Source: UMGS1590 sp036303105
GTDB lineage: Bacteria; Bacillota; Peptococcia; Peptococcales; Peptococcaceae
Direction: 5' to 3'
Assembly: GCA_036303105.1 (NCBI GenBank)
Contig: JAXJBF010000142.1
Location: forward strand, 1 to 25,862
DNA: 25,862 bases
Position numbers and translations under genes: made by a program. Shown here in pieces: positions 1-7,529 of this stretch. Each line of letters opens with the position of its first letter. Within the stretch, counting starts at the first letter, position 1. The notes below the pieces were generated by a model. That model was given only the letters and a program-made list of their open reading frames with translations. It was not told the origin of the DNA and did no database searches.

Positions 1-1002
1 GGCGTGGACATTCCACTGCCACTGCCTCGCATGACTTGGGCAGAAGCCATGAGCCGTTATGGTTCTGACAAGCCAGATACTCGCTTTGGTCTGGAACTCA
101 TCGAGCTGTCCGATGTTGTTCGCGGTGGCAGCGGTTTCAAAGTCTTTGACGCAGCGCTGGAAAATGGTGGCACCGTCAAGGCGCTCAATGCCAAAGGTAT
201 GGCTGACCTCAGCCGTCGTGAGCTGGATGCACTTGGCAAGTATGTGGCCATTTATGGCGCTAAAGGCTTGGCATATTTTGTTATGCAGCCAGATGGCGGC
301 ATCAAGTCTCCAATTACCAAGTTCCTCAGCGATGATATGGTTAAAGCCATTTGCGAAGCTACCAATGCAGAAGTGGGCGACGTGATCTTCTTTGGCGCTG
401 ACAGCCACAAGATTGTTAACGACAGTTTGGGCCATCTGCGTCTTGAACTTGCACGCAAACGCAATCTCATCGATGAAAATAAATTCAACCTTCTGTGGGT
501 AACTGAATTCCCACTCTTCGAATGGAGCGAGGAAGAAAAACGCTATACAGCCATGCATCATCCATTCACCGCACCAATCGAAGAAGACCTTGAAAAGTAT
601 GGCGATCAGCTGGATAAGATCCGCTCCCGTGCGTATGACATCGTGCTCAATGGTGTTGAACTTGGCGGCGGCAGCATCCGTATCCATGATCGTGCGCTGC
701 AGGAAAAAATGTTTGACCTGCTTGGCTTGTCCGAAGACGTGTATCGTGAACGTTTCAGCATGCTGCTTGACGCATTTGAATACGGTGCGCCACCACATGG
801 CGGTTTGGCAATCGGCATCGACCGCATGCTGATGCTGATGGCAAAACGTGACACCATCCGTGACGTCATTGCCTTCCCTAAGACGCAGAATGCTGCCGAT
901 CTCATGGCCGATGCGCCATCTCCAGTCGATCGCAAGCAGTTGCGTGAATTACACATTAAAGTCGATATCAAAGAAAAAGATAAAACGCCAAGCGCAGAAT
1001 AA
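1..1002 (+). CDS. aspS: Aspartyl-tRNA synthetase, C-terminal part (5' end outside window)
   Basis: Charges tRNA-Asp (or tRNA-Asp/Asn if the enzyme is non-discriminating) with aspartate in the cytoplasm. The reading frame is open from base 1, so the gene enters from the left. The visible 333 codons correspond to roughly the second half of the usual ~590-residue bacterial enzyme. They start just before the conserved RYGSDKPDTRFG segment, run through the bacterial-type GAD insertion domain (about residues 45-160 of the fragment), then the LLWVTEFPLFEW strand and the HHPFTAP loop. They end with class II motif 3, GGLAIGIDRMLML, followed by IRDVIAFPKT. The N-terminal OB-fold and motifs 1 and 2 lie upstream. 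A strong terminator follows directly. Whether it is discriminating cannot be read from this part. Identification is secure. Confidence 0.97.
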   Translation, partial: GVDIPLPLPRMTWAEAMSRYGSDKPDTRFGLELIELSDVVRGGSGFKVFDAALENGGTVKALNAKGMADLSRRELDALGKYVAIYGAKGLAYFVMQPDGGIKSPITKFLSDDMVKAICEATNAEVGDVIFFGADSHKIVNDSLGHLRLELARKRNLIDENKFNLLWVTEFPLFEWSEEEKRYTAMHHPFTAPIEEDLEKYGDQLDKIRSRAYDIVLNGVELGGGSIRIHDRALQEKMFDLLGLSEDVYRERFSMLLDAFEYGAPPHGGLAIGIDRMLMLMAKRDTIRDVIAFPKTQNAADLMADAPSPVDRKQLRELHIKVDIKEKDKTPSAE

Positions 1003-1013
1003 TCTTTCGACCC

Positions 1014-1050
1014 AAAGTCCCAGTCAATGCACATTGGCTGGGACTTTTTT
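1014..1050 (+). terminator. Rho-independent terminator after aspS
   Basis: A 15-bp stem with one G-T wobble (AAAGTCCCAGTCAAT with ATTGGCTGGGACTTT) and a 4-base loop is followed by a run of six T. It starts 12 bases after the aspS stop, so transcription of aspS ends here and the acetyltransferase gene needs its own start signal. Confidence 0.93.
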
Positions 1051-1089
1051 ATAGGACCAGCGATCAAATCAGGAAAGGAAGCAGAAGCG

Positions 1090-1743
1090 ATGCATGAAGA
1101 AGAAAAGATCTTTGCCGGAAAACTTTTTAACAACCAGTGTGATGAACTCAAAGCGATCAAGCGTCAGATGCACGAAGTGAATCGCCTTGTGAATCAGCTG
1201 CCGGAATGGGACCCTGAGCGTGAAAAATTGCTGCGCAATGCCTTGGGCAAGGTGGGCAAGACGTTTCATTTTGTTGGACCGGTGCACATCAATTACGGCA
1301 CGCATACGTTTATTGGCGAGAATTTCTTTGCAAATTTTAATTTTACCGTCATGGATGATGCGCGGGTATTCATCGGCGACAACGTGGCGATTGGGCCGAA
1401 TGTGTCGCTGTTGGCGACCAATCATCCGCTGATTGCGCAGGAACGTATGGGCCTGGATGAAAACGGCAATACGACGTTGGCAGAGTATGCTGAGGATATT
1501 CACATCGGCGATAATGTATGGCTGGCAGCGAATGTATGCGTCATTGGCGGCGTGACGATTGGCGATGGTGCGGTGATTGGCGCGGGCAGTGTCGTTACAC
1601 GTGATATTCCTGCAGGCTATCTGGCGGTCGGCGTGCCATGCAAGCCGCTGCGCCCAATTACAGAGGCTGACAGTGTCCAGGATCGGCTTTTGCCGGAAGA
1701 TGCAGCTTACTTCCAGAATAATTTTCCAGGGTTCAAAGGCTGA
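1090..1743 (+). CDS. Sugar O-acetyltransferase (maltose/galactoside acetyltransferase family, left-handed beta-helix)
   Basis: Transfers acetyl from acetyl-CoA to a hydroxyl of a sugar in the cytoplasm; the acceptor cannot be told from sequence. The 217-residue protein has the N-terminal helical Mac region (about 1-55) and then the hexapeptide-repeat left-handed beta-helix (about 58-190) with turns such as IGDNVAIGPNV and IGDGAVIGAGSVV. The catalytic histidine of the family is His112 in ATNHPL, and the CoA-binding end VGVPCKPLRPI is present. Length is slightly above the usual 185-205 residues. The start at 1090 is chosen because AGGAAAGG lies 11 bases upstream; the in-frame ATG at 1027 lies inside the aspS terminator. 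No clear promoter is seen between the terminator and the gene. It could equally be called maa or lacA, so no symbol is given. Confidence 0.92.
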   Translation: MHEEEKIFAGKLFNNQCDELKAIKRQMHEVNRLVNQLPEWDPEREKLLRNALGKVGKTFHFVGPVHINYGTHTFIGENFFANFNFTVMDDARVFIGDNVAIGPNVSLLATNHPLIAQERMGLDENGNTTLAEYAEDIHIGDNVWLAANVCVIGGVTIGDGAVIGAGSVVTRDIPAGYLAVGVPCKPLRPITEADSVQDRLLPEDAAYFQNNFPGFKG

Positions 1744-1809
1744 TGCTGCATGCTTAACCTGAAGCCAGCGGAAAGTTTACGCAAAATACCAAAAGATGCG
1801 CCAATAGCG

Positions 1810-1838
1810 TTGATTAAGCCCGATGGATGTGGTATAGT
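1810..1838 (+). promoter_or_regulatory. Promoter of the 6S-like RNA
   Basis: TTGATT (1810-1815) and TATAGT (1833-1838) are separated by 17 bases, a good sigma-A-type promoter. It predicts a transcript start near 1845, just ahead of the 5' strand of the RNA's closing stem. The stretch from 1744 to 1809 holds no gene or other signal that I can see. Confidence 0.75.
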
Positions 1839-1844
1839 AAGTGC

Positions 1845-2055
1845 AAGGAATCATCCTGCTATGTTTGTAAGTGCATGTGACACGTTTTGTTCCAACACTT
1901 TTTCAAACGGGAGCTGACTCTTCACTCGCTGCATTGCAGCTCTTAATCGATGCGTCGCATCGGTGATTTTATTGCTACAGAATGCGCGTGAGAAGCGCCC
2001 ACCTGCTATGGCAGGTTCAAAACCTCACTCCTTACGGCGGTGCGGGAGCTGATAA
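1845..2055 (+). ncRNA. ssrS: Probable 6S RNA
   Basis: 6S RNA mimics an open promoter and sequesters the housekeeping RNA polymerase holoenzyme. No ORF fits here, yet the segment has its own promoter and terminator. The ends form an irregular closing stem: TCCTGC (1854-1859) pairs with GCGGGA (2042-2047), and after a small internal loop GTAAG (1867-1871) pairs with CTTAC (2031-2035). An irregular long hairpin follows inside, for example CTTC with GAAG and CGC with GCG around 1920-1995, with small terminal hairpins CGATG/CATCG near 1958-1972. Near the 3' end, ACCTGC/GCAGGT (2011-2026) can form the short hairpin known from 6S RNAs, and the ACCTCACTCCTTACGGCGG stretch resembles the conserved 3' part of the family. 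A length near 210 fits. The mature ends are estimates, and the family assignment rests on structure and partial sequence resemblance. Confidence 0.75.
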
Positions 2056-2063
2056 ACCAATTA

Positions 2064-2093
2064 GCGACAGATCTTTGGTCTGTCGCTTTTTTT
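2064..2093 (+). terminator. Terminator of the 6S-like RNA
   Basis: A perfect 8-bp stem GCGACAGA/TCTGTCGC with a 7-base loop is followed by seven T. It closes the noncoding transcript and isolates it from the downstream yerC-thrC transcription unit. Confidence 0.92.
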
Positions 2094-2109
2094 GTCAACT
2101 GGTCAGATA

Positions 2110-2138
2110 TTGACAATCGCAGGCTTTGCAGGTATCAT
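2110..2138 (+). promoter_or_regulatory. Promoter of yerC-thrC
   Basis: A consensus TTGACA (2110-2115) and TATCAT (2133-2138) are separated by 17 bases. The start of transcription is expected near 2145, giving a leader of about 34 bases before yerC. Confidence 0.82.
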
Positions 2139-2178
2139 AGTCGTAGTTTAATGCTTTAATATTGAAAAGAGGCCAGCG

Positions 2179-2493
2179 ATGTATAAACCGAATATAGAAA
2201 ATGAAATGATCGATGGTTTTTTTGAGGCACTGTCGTTGGTGCATACGCGCGAGGAGTATTATCGTTTCTTCGAAGATATCTGCACCGTTGGTGAGCTCAA
2301 TGCCATCGCACAACGGCTGGAAGTTGCGAAGATGCTTGCGAATGAACAAACGTATACGCATATTGCCGAGGTGACTGGCGCCAGCACGGCGACGATCAGC
2401 CGCGTGAAGAAATGTTTGAATTATGGTTCCGATGGTTACAAAATCGTGTTGGAACGCTTAAAAGAAAAAGAAGAGGATGAACAAAACGCATGA
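2179..2493 (+). CDS. yerC: YerC/YecD-type TrpR-related DNA-binding protein
   Basis: A 104-residue all-helical protein of the Trp-repressor superfamily. The helix-turn-helix is at about residues 55-85, with the recognition stretch TGASTATISRVKKCLNYG; the SxATISR...LNYG signature is typical of YerC/YecD proteins. In Bacillus the family member is a small conserved transcription factor whose regulon is poorly defined. AAAAGAGG precedes the start by a few bases. Its stop overlaps the ATG of thrC (ATGA at 2490-2493), so the two genes are translationally coupled and share the promoter at 2110. This suggests, but does not prove, a link between the regulator and threonine synthesis. The family assignment is firm; the regulated genes and ligand are unknown. 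Confidence 0.9.
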   Translation: MYKPNIENEMIDGFFEALSLVHTREEYYRFFEDICTVGELNAIAQRLEVAKMLANEQTYTHIAEVTGASTATISRVKKCLNYGSDGYKIVLERLKEKEEDEQNA

Positions 2494-3977
2494 AATATAT
2501 CAGTACAAGAGACAATGCACCAGGAGTTACAGCGTCTGAAGCCATTGTGAGAGGAATGGTGCCTCAGGGCGGATTGTATGTACCGGAGACCATTCCTGCC
2601 CTGGATGAAGCAGCGCTGCGTGCCATGGTCGATTTAAGTTATCAGGATCTGGCTAAAAAGATTCTAGCGCTGTATTTGGAAGACTTTGACAGCGCGGAGA
2701 TCAGCGACATGGTGGACGCTGCATACGATCCAGCCAGTTTTGACGACGCTGAAGTAGCACCTGTAGTGAAAATTCAGGACGGGCTTTATGCTCTTGAATT
2801 ATGGCATGGGCCAACTGCGGCCTTCAAAGACATGGCGCTGCAGCTTTTGCCGCACCTTTTGGTTCATTCCATGCGTAAAACTGGCGTGGAAAAAGATGTG
2901 GTGATTCTGGTGGCTACCTCTGGTGATACAGGAAAGGCTGCACTCGAAGGTTTCAAGGATGTTGACGGCACGGCCATCATTGCCTTCTATCCAGACGGTG
3001 GTGTGAGTGAGGTGCAGGAACTGCAGATGCTTACCACCGGAGGCAGCAACACTTATACTCTTGCGGTCAAAGGCAATTTTGACGACTGCCAGCGTGCGGT
3101 AAAAGAAGCTTTTGCCAACGAAGCCTTGTTGGCCGAGGTGGACGCGCTGGGCTGCCAGTTCTCATCAGCAAACTCCATCAACTGGGGCCGTCTCTTGCCA
3201 CAGATCGTTTATTATTTCTCTGCTTACATGCAGCTTGTGCGCGGTGGCGATATCGCTTTTGGCGATCAGATCGACTTCACGGTGCCAACGGGTAACTTTG
3301 GCAACATTCTTGCTGGCTGGTTTGCGCGTGAAATGGGCCTGCCTGTGGGCAGACTGTATTGTGCATCCAATGCCAACGATGTTTTGGATGATTTTATTCG
3401 CACTGGTGAATATGATGCCAATCGCCCATTTGTAAAGACCAACAGCCCATCAATGGACATCCTCATTTCCAGCAATTTGGAACGTTTTCTCTATCTCATG
3501 AGCAACCGTAATGGTGCAGCAGTGGCAGACGATATGCAGGCGCTTAAAGAAAACGGACGTTATCGTGTGGCCGATGATGTGCTGGCACGCATGCAGGATG
3601 TGCTGTCCAGTGGCTCGGTTGATGAAGCGGGTACATTGGCCATCATTGGCGATGTGTTTGCAAAGACAGGGTATCTCTTGGACACCCATACCGCAGTTGG
3701 GGTTGGGGTAGCAGAAAAGGCCAACGATGGCCGTGTCATGGTTGTTGATTCGACGGCCAACCCTTACAAATTTGTTGGTGCTGTTTGGCAGGCTGTGAAT
3801 GGTGAAGCCAGCGACGCCAGCGATTTGGATTTGCTTGGCACCCTCTCGGAAAAAACGGGTGTACCAGTGCATCGTGCTTTGGCCGATCTTACCAGCAAGC
3901 CAAAATGTGAACGCCGTTCTATCAGTGTTGCAGACATTAATGCTGCAGTGCTGGACATCATCAAGAGCCGCAAATAA
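2490..3977 (+). CDS. thrC: Threonine synthase
   Basis: Converts O-phosphohomoserine to threonine with PLP in the cytoplasm, the last step of threonine synthesis. At 495 residues it matches the longer, E. coli/yeast-like class of threonine synthase. The N-terminal region begins with the typical MKYISTRDNAPGVTASEAI. The PLP lysine is Lys113 in HGPTAAFKDMALQLLP. The phosphate-binding TSGDTGKAA loop follows at about residues 143-151. SSANSINWGRLLPQIVYY and the PTGNFGNILAG motif are both present, as in the family. Its start codon overlaps the yerC stop, indicating coupled translation. A terminator follows 17 bases after the stop. There is no sign of truncation or frameshift. Confidence 0.97.
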   Translation: MKYISTRDNAPGVTASEAIVRGMVPQGGLYVPETIPALDEAALRAMVDLSYQDLAKKILALYLEDFDSAEISDMVDAAYDPASFDDAEVAPVVKIQDGLYALELWHGPTAAFKDMALQLLPHLLVHSMRKTGVEKDVVILVATSGDTGKAALEGFKDVDGTAIIAFYPDGGVSEVQELQMLTTGGSNTYTLAVKGNFDDCQRAVKEAFANEALLAEVDALGCQFSSANSINWGRLLPQIVYYFSAYMQLVRGGDIAFGDQIDFTVPTGNFGNILAGWFAREMGLPVGRLYCASNANDVLDDFIRTGEYDANRPFVKTNSPSMDILISSNLERFLYLMSNRNGAAVADDMQALKENGRYRVADDVLARMQDVLSSGSVDEAGTLAIIGDVFAKTGYLLDTHTAVGVGVAEKANDGRVMVVDSTANPYKFVGAVWQAVNGEASDASDLDLLGTLSEKTGVPVHRALADLTSKPKCERRSISVADINAAVLDIIKSRK

Positions 3978-3994
3978 GTCTATAAATATGACAG

Positions 3995-4025
3995 CGCGTC
4001 ATCTGGAAAGATGGCGCGTTTTTTT
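3995..4025 (+). terminator. Rho-independent terminator after thrC
   Basis: A 10-bp stem CGCGTCATCT/AGATGGCGCG with one G-T wobble and a GGAA loop is followed by seven T. It ends the yerC-thrC transcript. Confidence 0.92.
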
Positions 4026-4031
4026 CATGGT

Positions 4032-4059
4032 TTGCACAGCGGACGATTTCAAGTATAAT
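4032..4059 (+). promoter_or_regulatory. Promoter of sfsA (predicts a leaderless start)
   Basis: TTGCAC (4032-4037) and a perfect TATAAT (4054-4059) are 16 bases apart, directly after the thrC terminator. The expected transcript start, about seven bases past the -10 box, coincides with the A of the sfsA ATG at 4066. Confidence 0.72.
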
Positions 4060-4065
4060 GAAGGC

Positions 4066-4770
4066 ATGGAAAAAGAACATTTTGAACACAGCATCGTGGC
4101 GCGTTTTCAGCGCCGCGTGAATCGATTTATTGCAGATATTGAATTGGCCGATGGCCAGGTCGTGCAGGCGCATGTGGCCAACACTGGACGCATGCAGGAG
4201 CTGCTGATACCAGGGACGCCCTGCTTAATCCGTGCGGCTTCCAATCCAGCCCGAAAAACGGCCTGGGACTTATTGGCGGTGGAGCACCATGGCTGCTGGG
4301 TGTGCTTGGTTGCTTCCTGGGCGAACGATTTCATGGGTGAATGGCTGGCGCAGGGGAAGATTTGCGGCTTTGACCATTGTGAGACCATCCAGCGTGAGAA
4401 GAAGATCGGTCACAGCCGTTTTGATTTTGCCTTGGAACAGGATGGCAGCCGCTGGCTTTTTGAGGTGAAATCTGTCAATTATGTGATCAATGGCCGGGCC
4501 ATTTTTCCAGATGCACCAACAGAGCGTGGCCGTCGGCATGTGGAAGAACTGTTGGCGTTGCGCGCAGAAGGTTGGCAGACAGGCATATTTTTTGTCACAA
4601 TGGGTCAGCCGGTGGAGTCAGTGGGTTTCAATACCATCAACGATCCTGCTTTTGCAGCAGTGATGCAGCGTGCCATGGCTGAAGGTATGGAATGCCGCGC
4701 ATTTGCAGCTGAGATATGCCCGCCACAGGTGCTTTTTCGTGGTGAGCGGCCCATTGATAAAGGAGTTTGA
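4066..4770 (+). CDS. sfsA: SfsA family protein (sugar fermentation stimulation protein homolog, nuclease-like fold)
   Basis: A 234-residue SfsA protein. The family was named for a maltose-related phenotype in E. coli; it has an N-terminal OB-like region and a C-terminal domain resembling restriction-type nucleases, and its biochemical role is unsettled. Visible family motifs are ADGQVVQAHVANTGRMQELL near the N-terminus, then RFDFALEQDGSRWLFEVKSVNYV with the nuclease-like D...EVK arrangement, and IFPDAPTERGRRHVEEL. The start at 4066 matches where the E. coli homolog's conserved core begins. No separate Shine-Dalgarno fits it, because the promoter sits immediately upstream. The reading frame stays open further upstream, but that part overlaps thrC and its terminator and is not credible. 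The next gene begins 2 bases after the stop, so both are probably co-transcribed. Confidence 0.92.
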   Translation: MEKEHFEHSIVARFQRRVNRFIADIELADGQVVQAHVANTGRMQELLIPGTPCLIRAASNPARKTAWDLLAVEHHGCWVCLVASWANDFMGEWLAQGKICGFDHCETIQREKKIGHSRFDFALEQDGSRWLFEVKSVNYVINGRAIFPDAPTERGRRHVEELLALRAEGWQTGIFFVTMGQPVESVGFNTINDPAFAAVMQRAMAEGMECRAFAAEICPPQVLFRGERPIDKGV

Positions 4771-4772
4771 AT

Positions 4773-5588
4773 ATGGAAATCTATGCACTGGTCGGGCCAA
4801 GCGGCACCGGCAAAAGTCATCATGCTACGGAGCTGGCAGATGAGCTGCAGATCAACTATATTATTGATGATGGTTTATTGATTCATAATGGGAAAAAACT
4901 TGCCGGTACATCGGCCAAAAGTGAGCCAACCATGGTTGCTGCGGTGAAGCGCGCCATTTTTCTCGACCAAGAGCATGCCGAATCGGTGCGCAAAGCGCTT
5001 GCGCTCTATCGTGTGAAAAAACTCTTGATTCTTGGTACGTCAGAGCACATGATCGACCGCATTGTTGGCGCCTTGAATCTCCCGCCAGTAAAACAAGTCA
5101 TTTTTATTCAAGATGTGGCTTCTGAAGAAGAAATCGCCATTGCAAAAGAAATGCGCAGCGAAGGAAAACACGTTATTCCGCTGCCGGTTATTGAGGTGCG
5201 CAAAGATTTGCCAACAGCATGGATTGCGCCAGTCATTGGTTTTTTTAAGCGACGCAGCAAAGAAGACAAGGAAAACCGTGTCAATGAAAAATCCATTGTT
5301 CGGCCAGCCTTTTCACAGTTGGGCAAAGTGGTTATCTCAGAACACGTTTTCGTTGGTCTAGCACGACACATTGCTCTTGAAACAAACATCTTTGGTCCAA
5401 ATCCGCGTATCACAGTAAAGATGAGTGATCTTGGAGCCATTATTCAAATGGAAAGCCGTGTGCGCTATGGTATTGCCATTCAACGTGAAGTGATGGCTTT
5501 CCAGAAAATGGTGATGGAACAGGTGGAACATCTGACAGGTGTGCCGGTGAGACAAGTCAACGTGCGTGTATCTGGCGTGATTCAATAG
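4773..5588 (+). CDS. P-loop NTPase domain fused to Asp23/Gls24 domain
   Basis: A 271-residue protein with two parts. The N-terminus has a Walker A loop GPSGTGKS at residues 8-15 and a probable Walker B-like strand VKKLLILGTS at about 81-90, in a compact ATPase-like domain of about 150 residues. After a charged linker (RRSKEDKENR, about 160-170), residues 184-271 match the Asp23/Gls24 family: ISEHVFVGLARHIALE, then VRYGIAIQREVMAFQKMVMEQVEHLTGVPVRQVNVRVSGV. Stand-alone Asp23 proteins are linked to envelope stress and membrane anchoring; the role of this fusion is not known to me. The ATG at 4773 is preferred over TTG 4767 because AGGAG at 4761-4765 is spaced correctly only for the ATG. It lies 2 bases after sfsA and just before the primosome-like genes. 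The domain calls are good; the function is unknown. Confidence 0.85.
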   Translation: MEIYALVGPSGTGKSHHATELADELQINYIIDDGLLIHNGKKLAGTSAKSEPTMVAAVKRAIFLDQEHAESVRKALALYRVKKLLILGTSEHMIDRIVGALNLPPVKQVIFIQDVASEEEIAIAKEMRSEGKHVIPLPVIEVRKDLPTAWIAPVIGFFKRRSKEDKENRVNEKSIVRPAFSQLGKVVISEHVFVGLARHIALETNIFGPNPRITVKMSDLGAIIQMESRVRYGIAIQREVMAFQKMVMEQVEHLTGVPVRQVNVRVSGVIQ

Positions 5589-5605
5589 ATAGTGTGGAGA
5601 CAATG

Positions 5606-6532
5606 ATGGATACAAAATTTTTAAATTGGTTTTTGTCGGGCGGTTCCGTCGCAGTGCCCAAGCGTTTTTTGGCGTACATGGCACCGCTCGATTTGAGTTT
5701 TGAAGAACTTGGAGAAATCGTTTATCTCTTTGCTCAGGAAGGGCGTGTGGCCCAAGGGGATGTGTATGCAAAAACAGCTGCTACCGATCTCGTACAAAAA
5801 CGGCTCATCACTTACAATGTAGACAGCGGCGAAGTATCCTTTGCGCCGCTTTTTGACCGTATGCTTGGCAAAACAACCGCTGGTGACGAGGCGGCGGCCC
5901 AAGGCAACCCTATTAAAGAAGACGGTGTTGATACGCTGGTCGCCGTTGTTAAACGCTATGAAAAAGAAAAAGGTGTGATTTTGCCGGCAAAAGCGCGCAG
6001 TGACCTCAGCGAAGTCATTTTGCACTATGGCTGGAACAGCGAGCTGGTGTATTTGATCTATGATTATTATTTTACGCACCAACGCCAGCATTATAATTTT
6101 CTTTCCTTTGCGCAAATGGCGCACAATGCTGGTGTAAACGACCGCGCTTCTTTTAAGAGCTTTGCCTCTAGTTTGGATTACGAGTTGACCAAGGTGCGTG
6201 AAGTGCTGCGCCTATTGGGCAAACGTAACATGCCAACAGAGCCACAGCGCGCGCTTTACGCAAAATGGAGCCGTGAATGGCATTTTAGCCATGAACTCAT
6301 CCTCATGGCCATCGATGATACCACTGGCGCTGACAACCCAAGCATGAATTATTTGGATGCCATTCTGGCACAATGGCATCGTATGGGCATCACCCGCCGT
6401 GATCAGGTAGAAACCTATCGTGCTCAGCAAAAAAGCGCACGTGCGCAGCATCGCGCCCGTCCAGCAGCAAAAAAACGTGAACAATATGTGAGCCAAGAAG
6501 GACCACGTGATTTTTCAAATTTGGAGGAATAG
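5606..6532 (+). CDS. DnaD-domain primosome protein (DnaD/DnaB-like)
   Basis: A 308-residue replication-initiation type protein of Firmicutes. These proteins help load the replicative helicase at the origin or at stalled forks. The N-terminal 80 residues look like the winged-helix part (FLNWFLSGGSVAVPKRFLAYM... and LVQKRLITYNVDSGEVSFAPLFDRM). A DnaD-type helical region with VIDYYF-like packing follows at about 110-200. A second DnaD domain at about 210-270 ends with the signature NYLDAILAQWHRMGI. The tail is basic and low in complexity (about 275-300). The ATG at 5606 has TGGAG six bases upstream; ATG 5603 and GTG 5594 are possible alternatives. The gene downstream encodes a DnaI/DnaC-like loader, as with dnaB-dnaI in Bacillus, which supports a primosome role. 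I cannot say whether it is the DnaB or the DnaD orthologue. Confidence 0.87.
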   Translation: MDTKFLNWFLSGGSVAVPKRFLAYMAPLDLSFEELGEIVYLFAQEGRVAQGDVYAKTAATDLVQKRLITYNVDSGEVSFAPLFDRMLGKTTAGDEAAAQGNPIKEDGVDTLVAVVKRYEKEKGVILPAKARSDLSEVILHYGWNSELVYLIYDYYFTHQRQHYNFLSFAQMAHNAGVNDRASFKSFASSLDYELTKVREVLRLLGKRNMPTEPQRALYAKWSREWHFSHELILMAIDDTTGADNPSMNYLDAILAQWHRMGITRRDQVETYRAQQKSARAQHRARPAAKKREQYVSQEGPRDFSNLEE

Positions 6533-6535
6533 TCC

Positions 6536-7492
6536 ATGGCACAATGGGAATCAAAACGAGAACAAAAAAAACAGGAACGCGATGCGCGTGTTCTTGCAGC
6601 ACATCATGCCCATCCAGATCTTGCTGATGTTGACACGCGCCTATCGAAACATGCCCTGGATTGTGTCAAACGCAGCCTGCATGGTGATGTCACCGGATTG
6701 GATGATGCCGATGCTACCTACCAGGCGCTGCGCGAGGAACGGCATGCGCTGCTTGAACGTTATGGTCTAACAGAAGCGCTCTATGAACCACAGTGGGATT
6801 GTGCACTGTGCGAAGATCGTGGCTATATTCGACCGGGTGTGCCTTGCGTTTGCCAGCTTGATAAACGCCGAGAAGCCACTTATCTGGCCAGTGGATTGCC
6901 GGAAAAGTACCGCAGCAAAACCTTCGATAACTTTCGCGTCGATGTTTACACCGATCCGGATGACATGCAGCGCAAATTGGTGCGCATTCATCGTTTTATC
7001 GATGCCCTTGCAGAAGGACGTCCGATGGGCAATCTCGTGCTGCGCGGCTATGTAGGGCGCGGTAAGACACATCTTTCTGCCGCCATTGCCAATGCCTGCA
7101 TCGAACGCGGTCTCAGTGTCGTTTACCGCCGCACCGATGATCTTCTTGATCTCATTCGTTACAGCAAATTCGAACGTGGACAAGACGATGAAGAAACCAT
7201 CCGTACCTTTGACCTGCTGCGCAACTGCAACCTGCTCATCCTCGACGATTTTGGCGCTGAACCACGCACAGAATTCGCTGTCGACGAACTCACCCGCCTC
7301 ATCGAAGAACGCAACCTGCGCAACAAATCCTGGATCATCAACACCAACCTTGAGCTCAACGACATCGAAAAACTCTATGACCCACGCCTTATGGAACGTA
7401 TCACCGAGAAAGCCACTGTTTTTCGCCTGGAAACGCCAGAAAGCCTGCGCATGGGCGAAGCAAGACAAAATTTGGATGTGGAATTGATATAA
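6536..7492 (+). CDS. dnaI: Helicase loader, DnaI/DnaC-like AAA+ ATPase
   Basis: A 318-residue AAA+ protein that would load the replicative helicase onto DNA with the DnaD-type partner encoded just upstream. An N-terminal helical region is followed by a putative zinc-binding Cys cluster (Cys89, Cys92, Cys104, Cys106), as found in the helicase-interacting domain of DnaI. The ATPase core holds Walker A GYVGRGKTHL from 171, Walker B LLILDDFG at about 233-240 and a sensor-like WIINTNLEL. GGAGG at 6523-6527 sets the start, and the preceding gene ends 3 bases before it. Base composition is GC-rich compared with the genes immediately downstream (one sampled 60-base line at 7201 has 34 G/C). The last codons (LDVELI) and the terminator are duplicated 4.1 kb downstream. 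The symbol is by family and context; IstB-like or phage DnaC relatives are less likely here. Confidence 0.87.
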   Translation: MAQWESKREQKKQERDARVLAAHHAHPDLADVDTRLSKHALDCVKRSLHGDVTGLDDADATYQALREERHALLERYGLTEALYEPQWDCALCEDRGYIRPGVPCVCQLDKRREATYLASGLPEKYRSKTFDNFRVDVYTDPDDMQRKLVRIHRFIDALAEGRPMGNLVLRGYVGRGKTHLSAAIANACIERGLSVVYRRTDDLLDLIRYSKFERGQDDEETIRTFDLLRNCNLLILDDFGAEPRTEFAVDELTRLIEERNLRNKSWIINTNLELNDIEKLYDPRLMERITEKATVFRLETPESLRMGEARQNLDVELI

Positions 7493-7529
7493 GATCTTTG
7501 GACGCAAGCATTTTGCTTGCGTCTTTTTT
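7470..7529 (+). repeat. Left copy of 60-bp direct repeat (end of dnaI plus terminator)
   Basis: This segment covers the last codons of the helicase-loader gene, its stop and its terminator. It recurs at 11606-11665 with 56 of 60 positions identical. The two copies bracket the AT-rich LysR/DUF1254/SLC13 segment. An additional short match (GGCGAAGC here, GGTGAAGC at 11591) lies a few bases upstream of each copy. Confidence 0.9.

Noticed and set aside
1027..1089. In-frame N-terminal extension of the acetyltransferase
   Set aside because: It would begin inside the aspS terminator and adds unconserved residues; a ribosome site precedes the ATG at 1090.
3799..4065. Long in-frame extension of sfsA into thrC
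   Set aside because: It overlaps the thrC coding region and terminator, and the SfsA family begins at about 4066.
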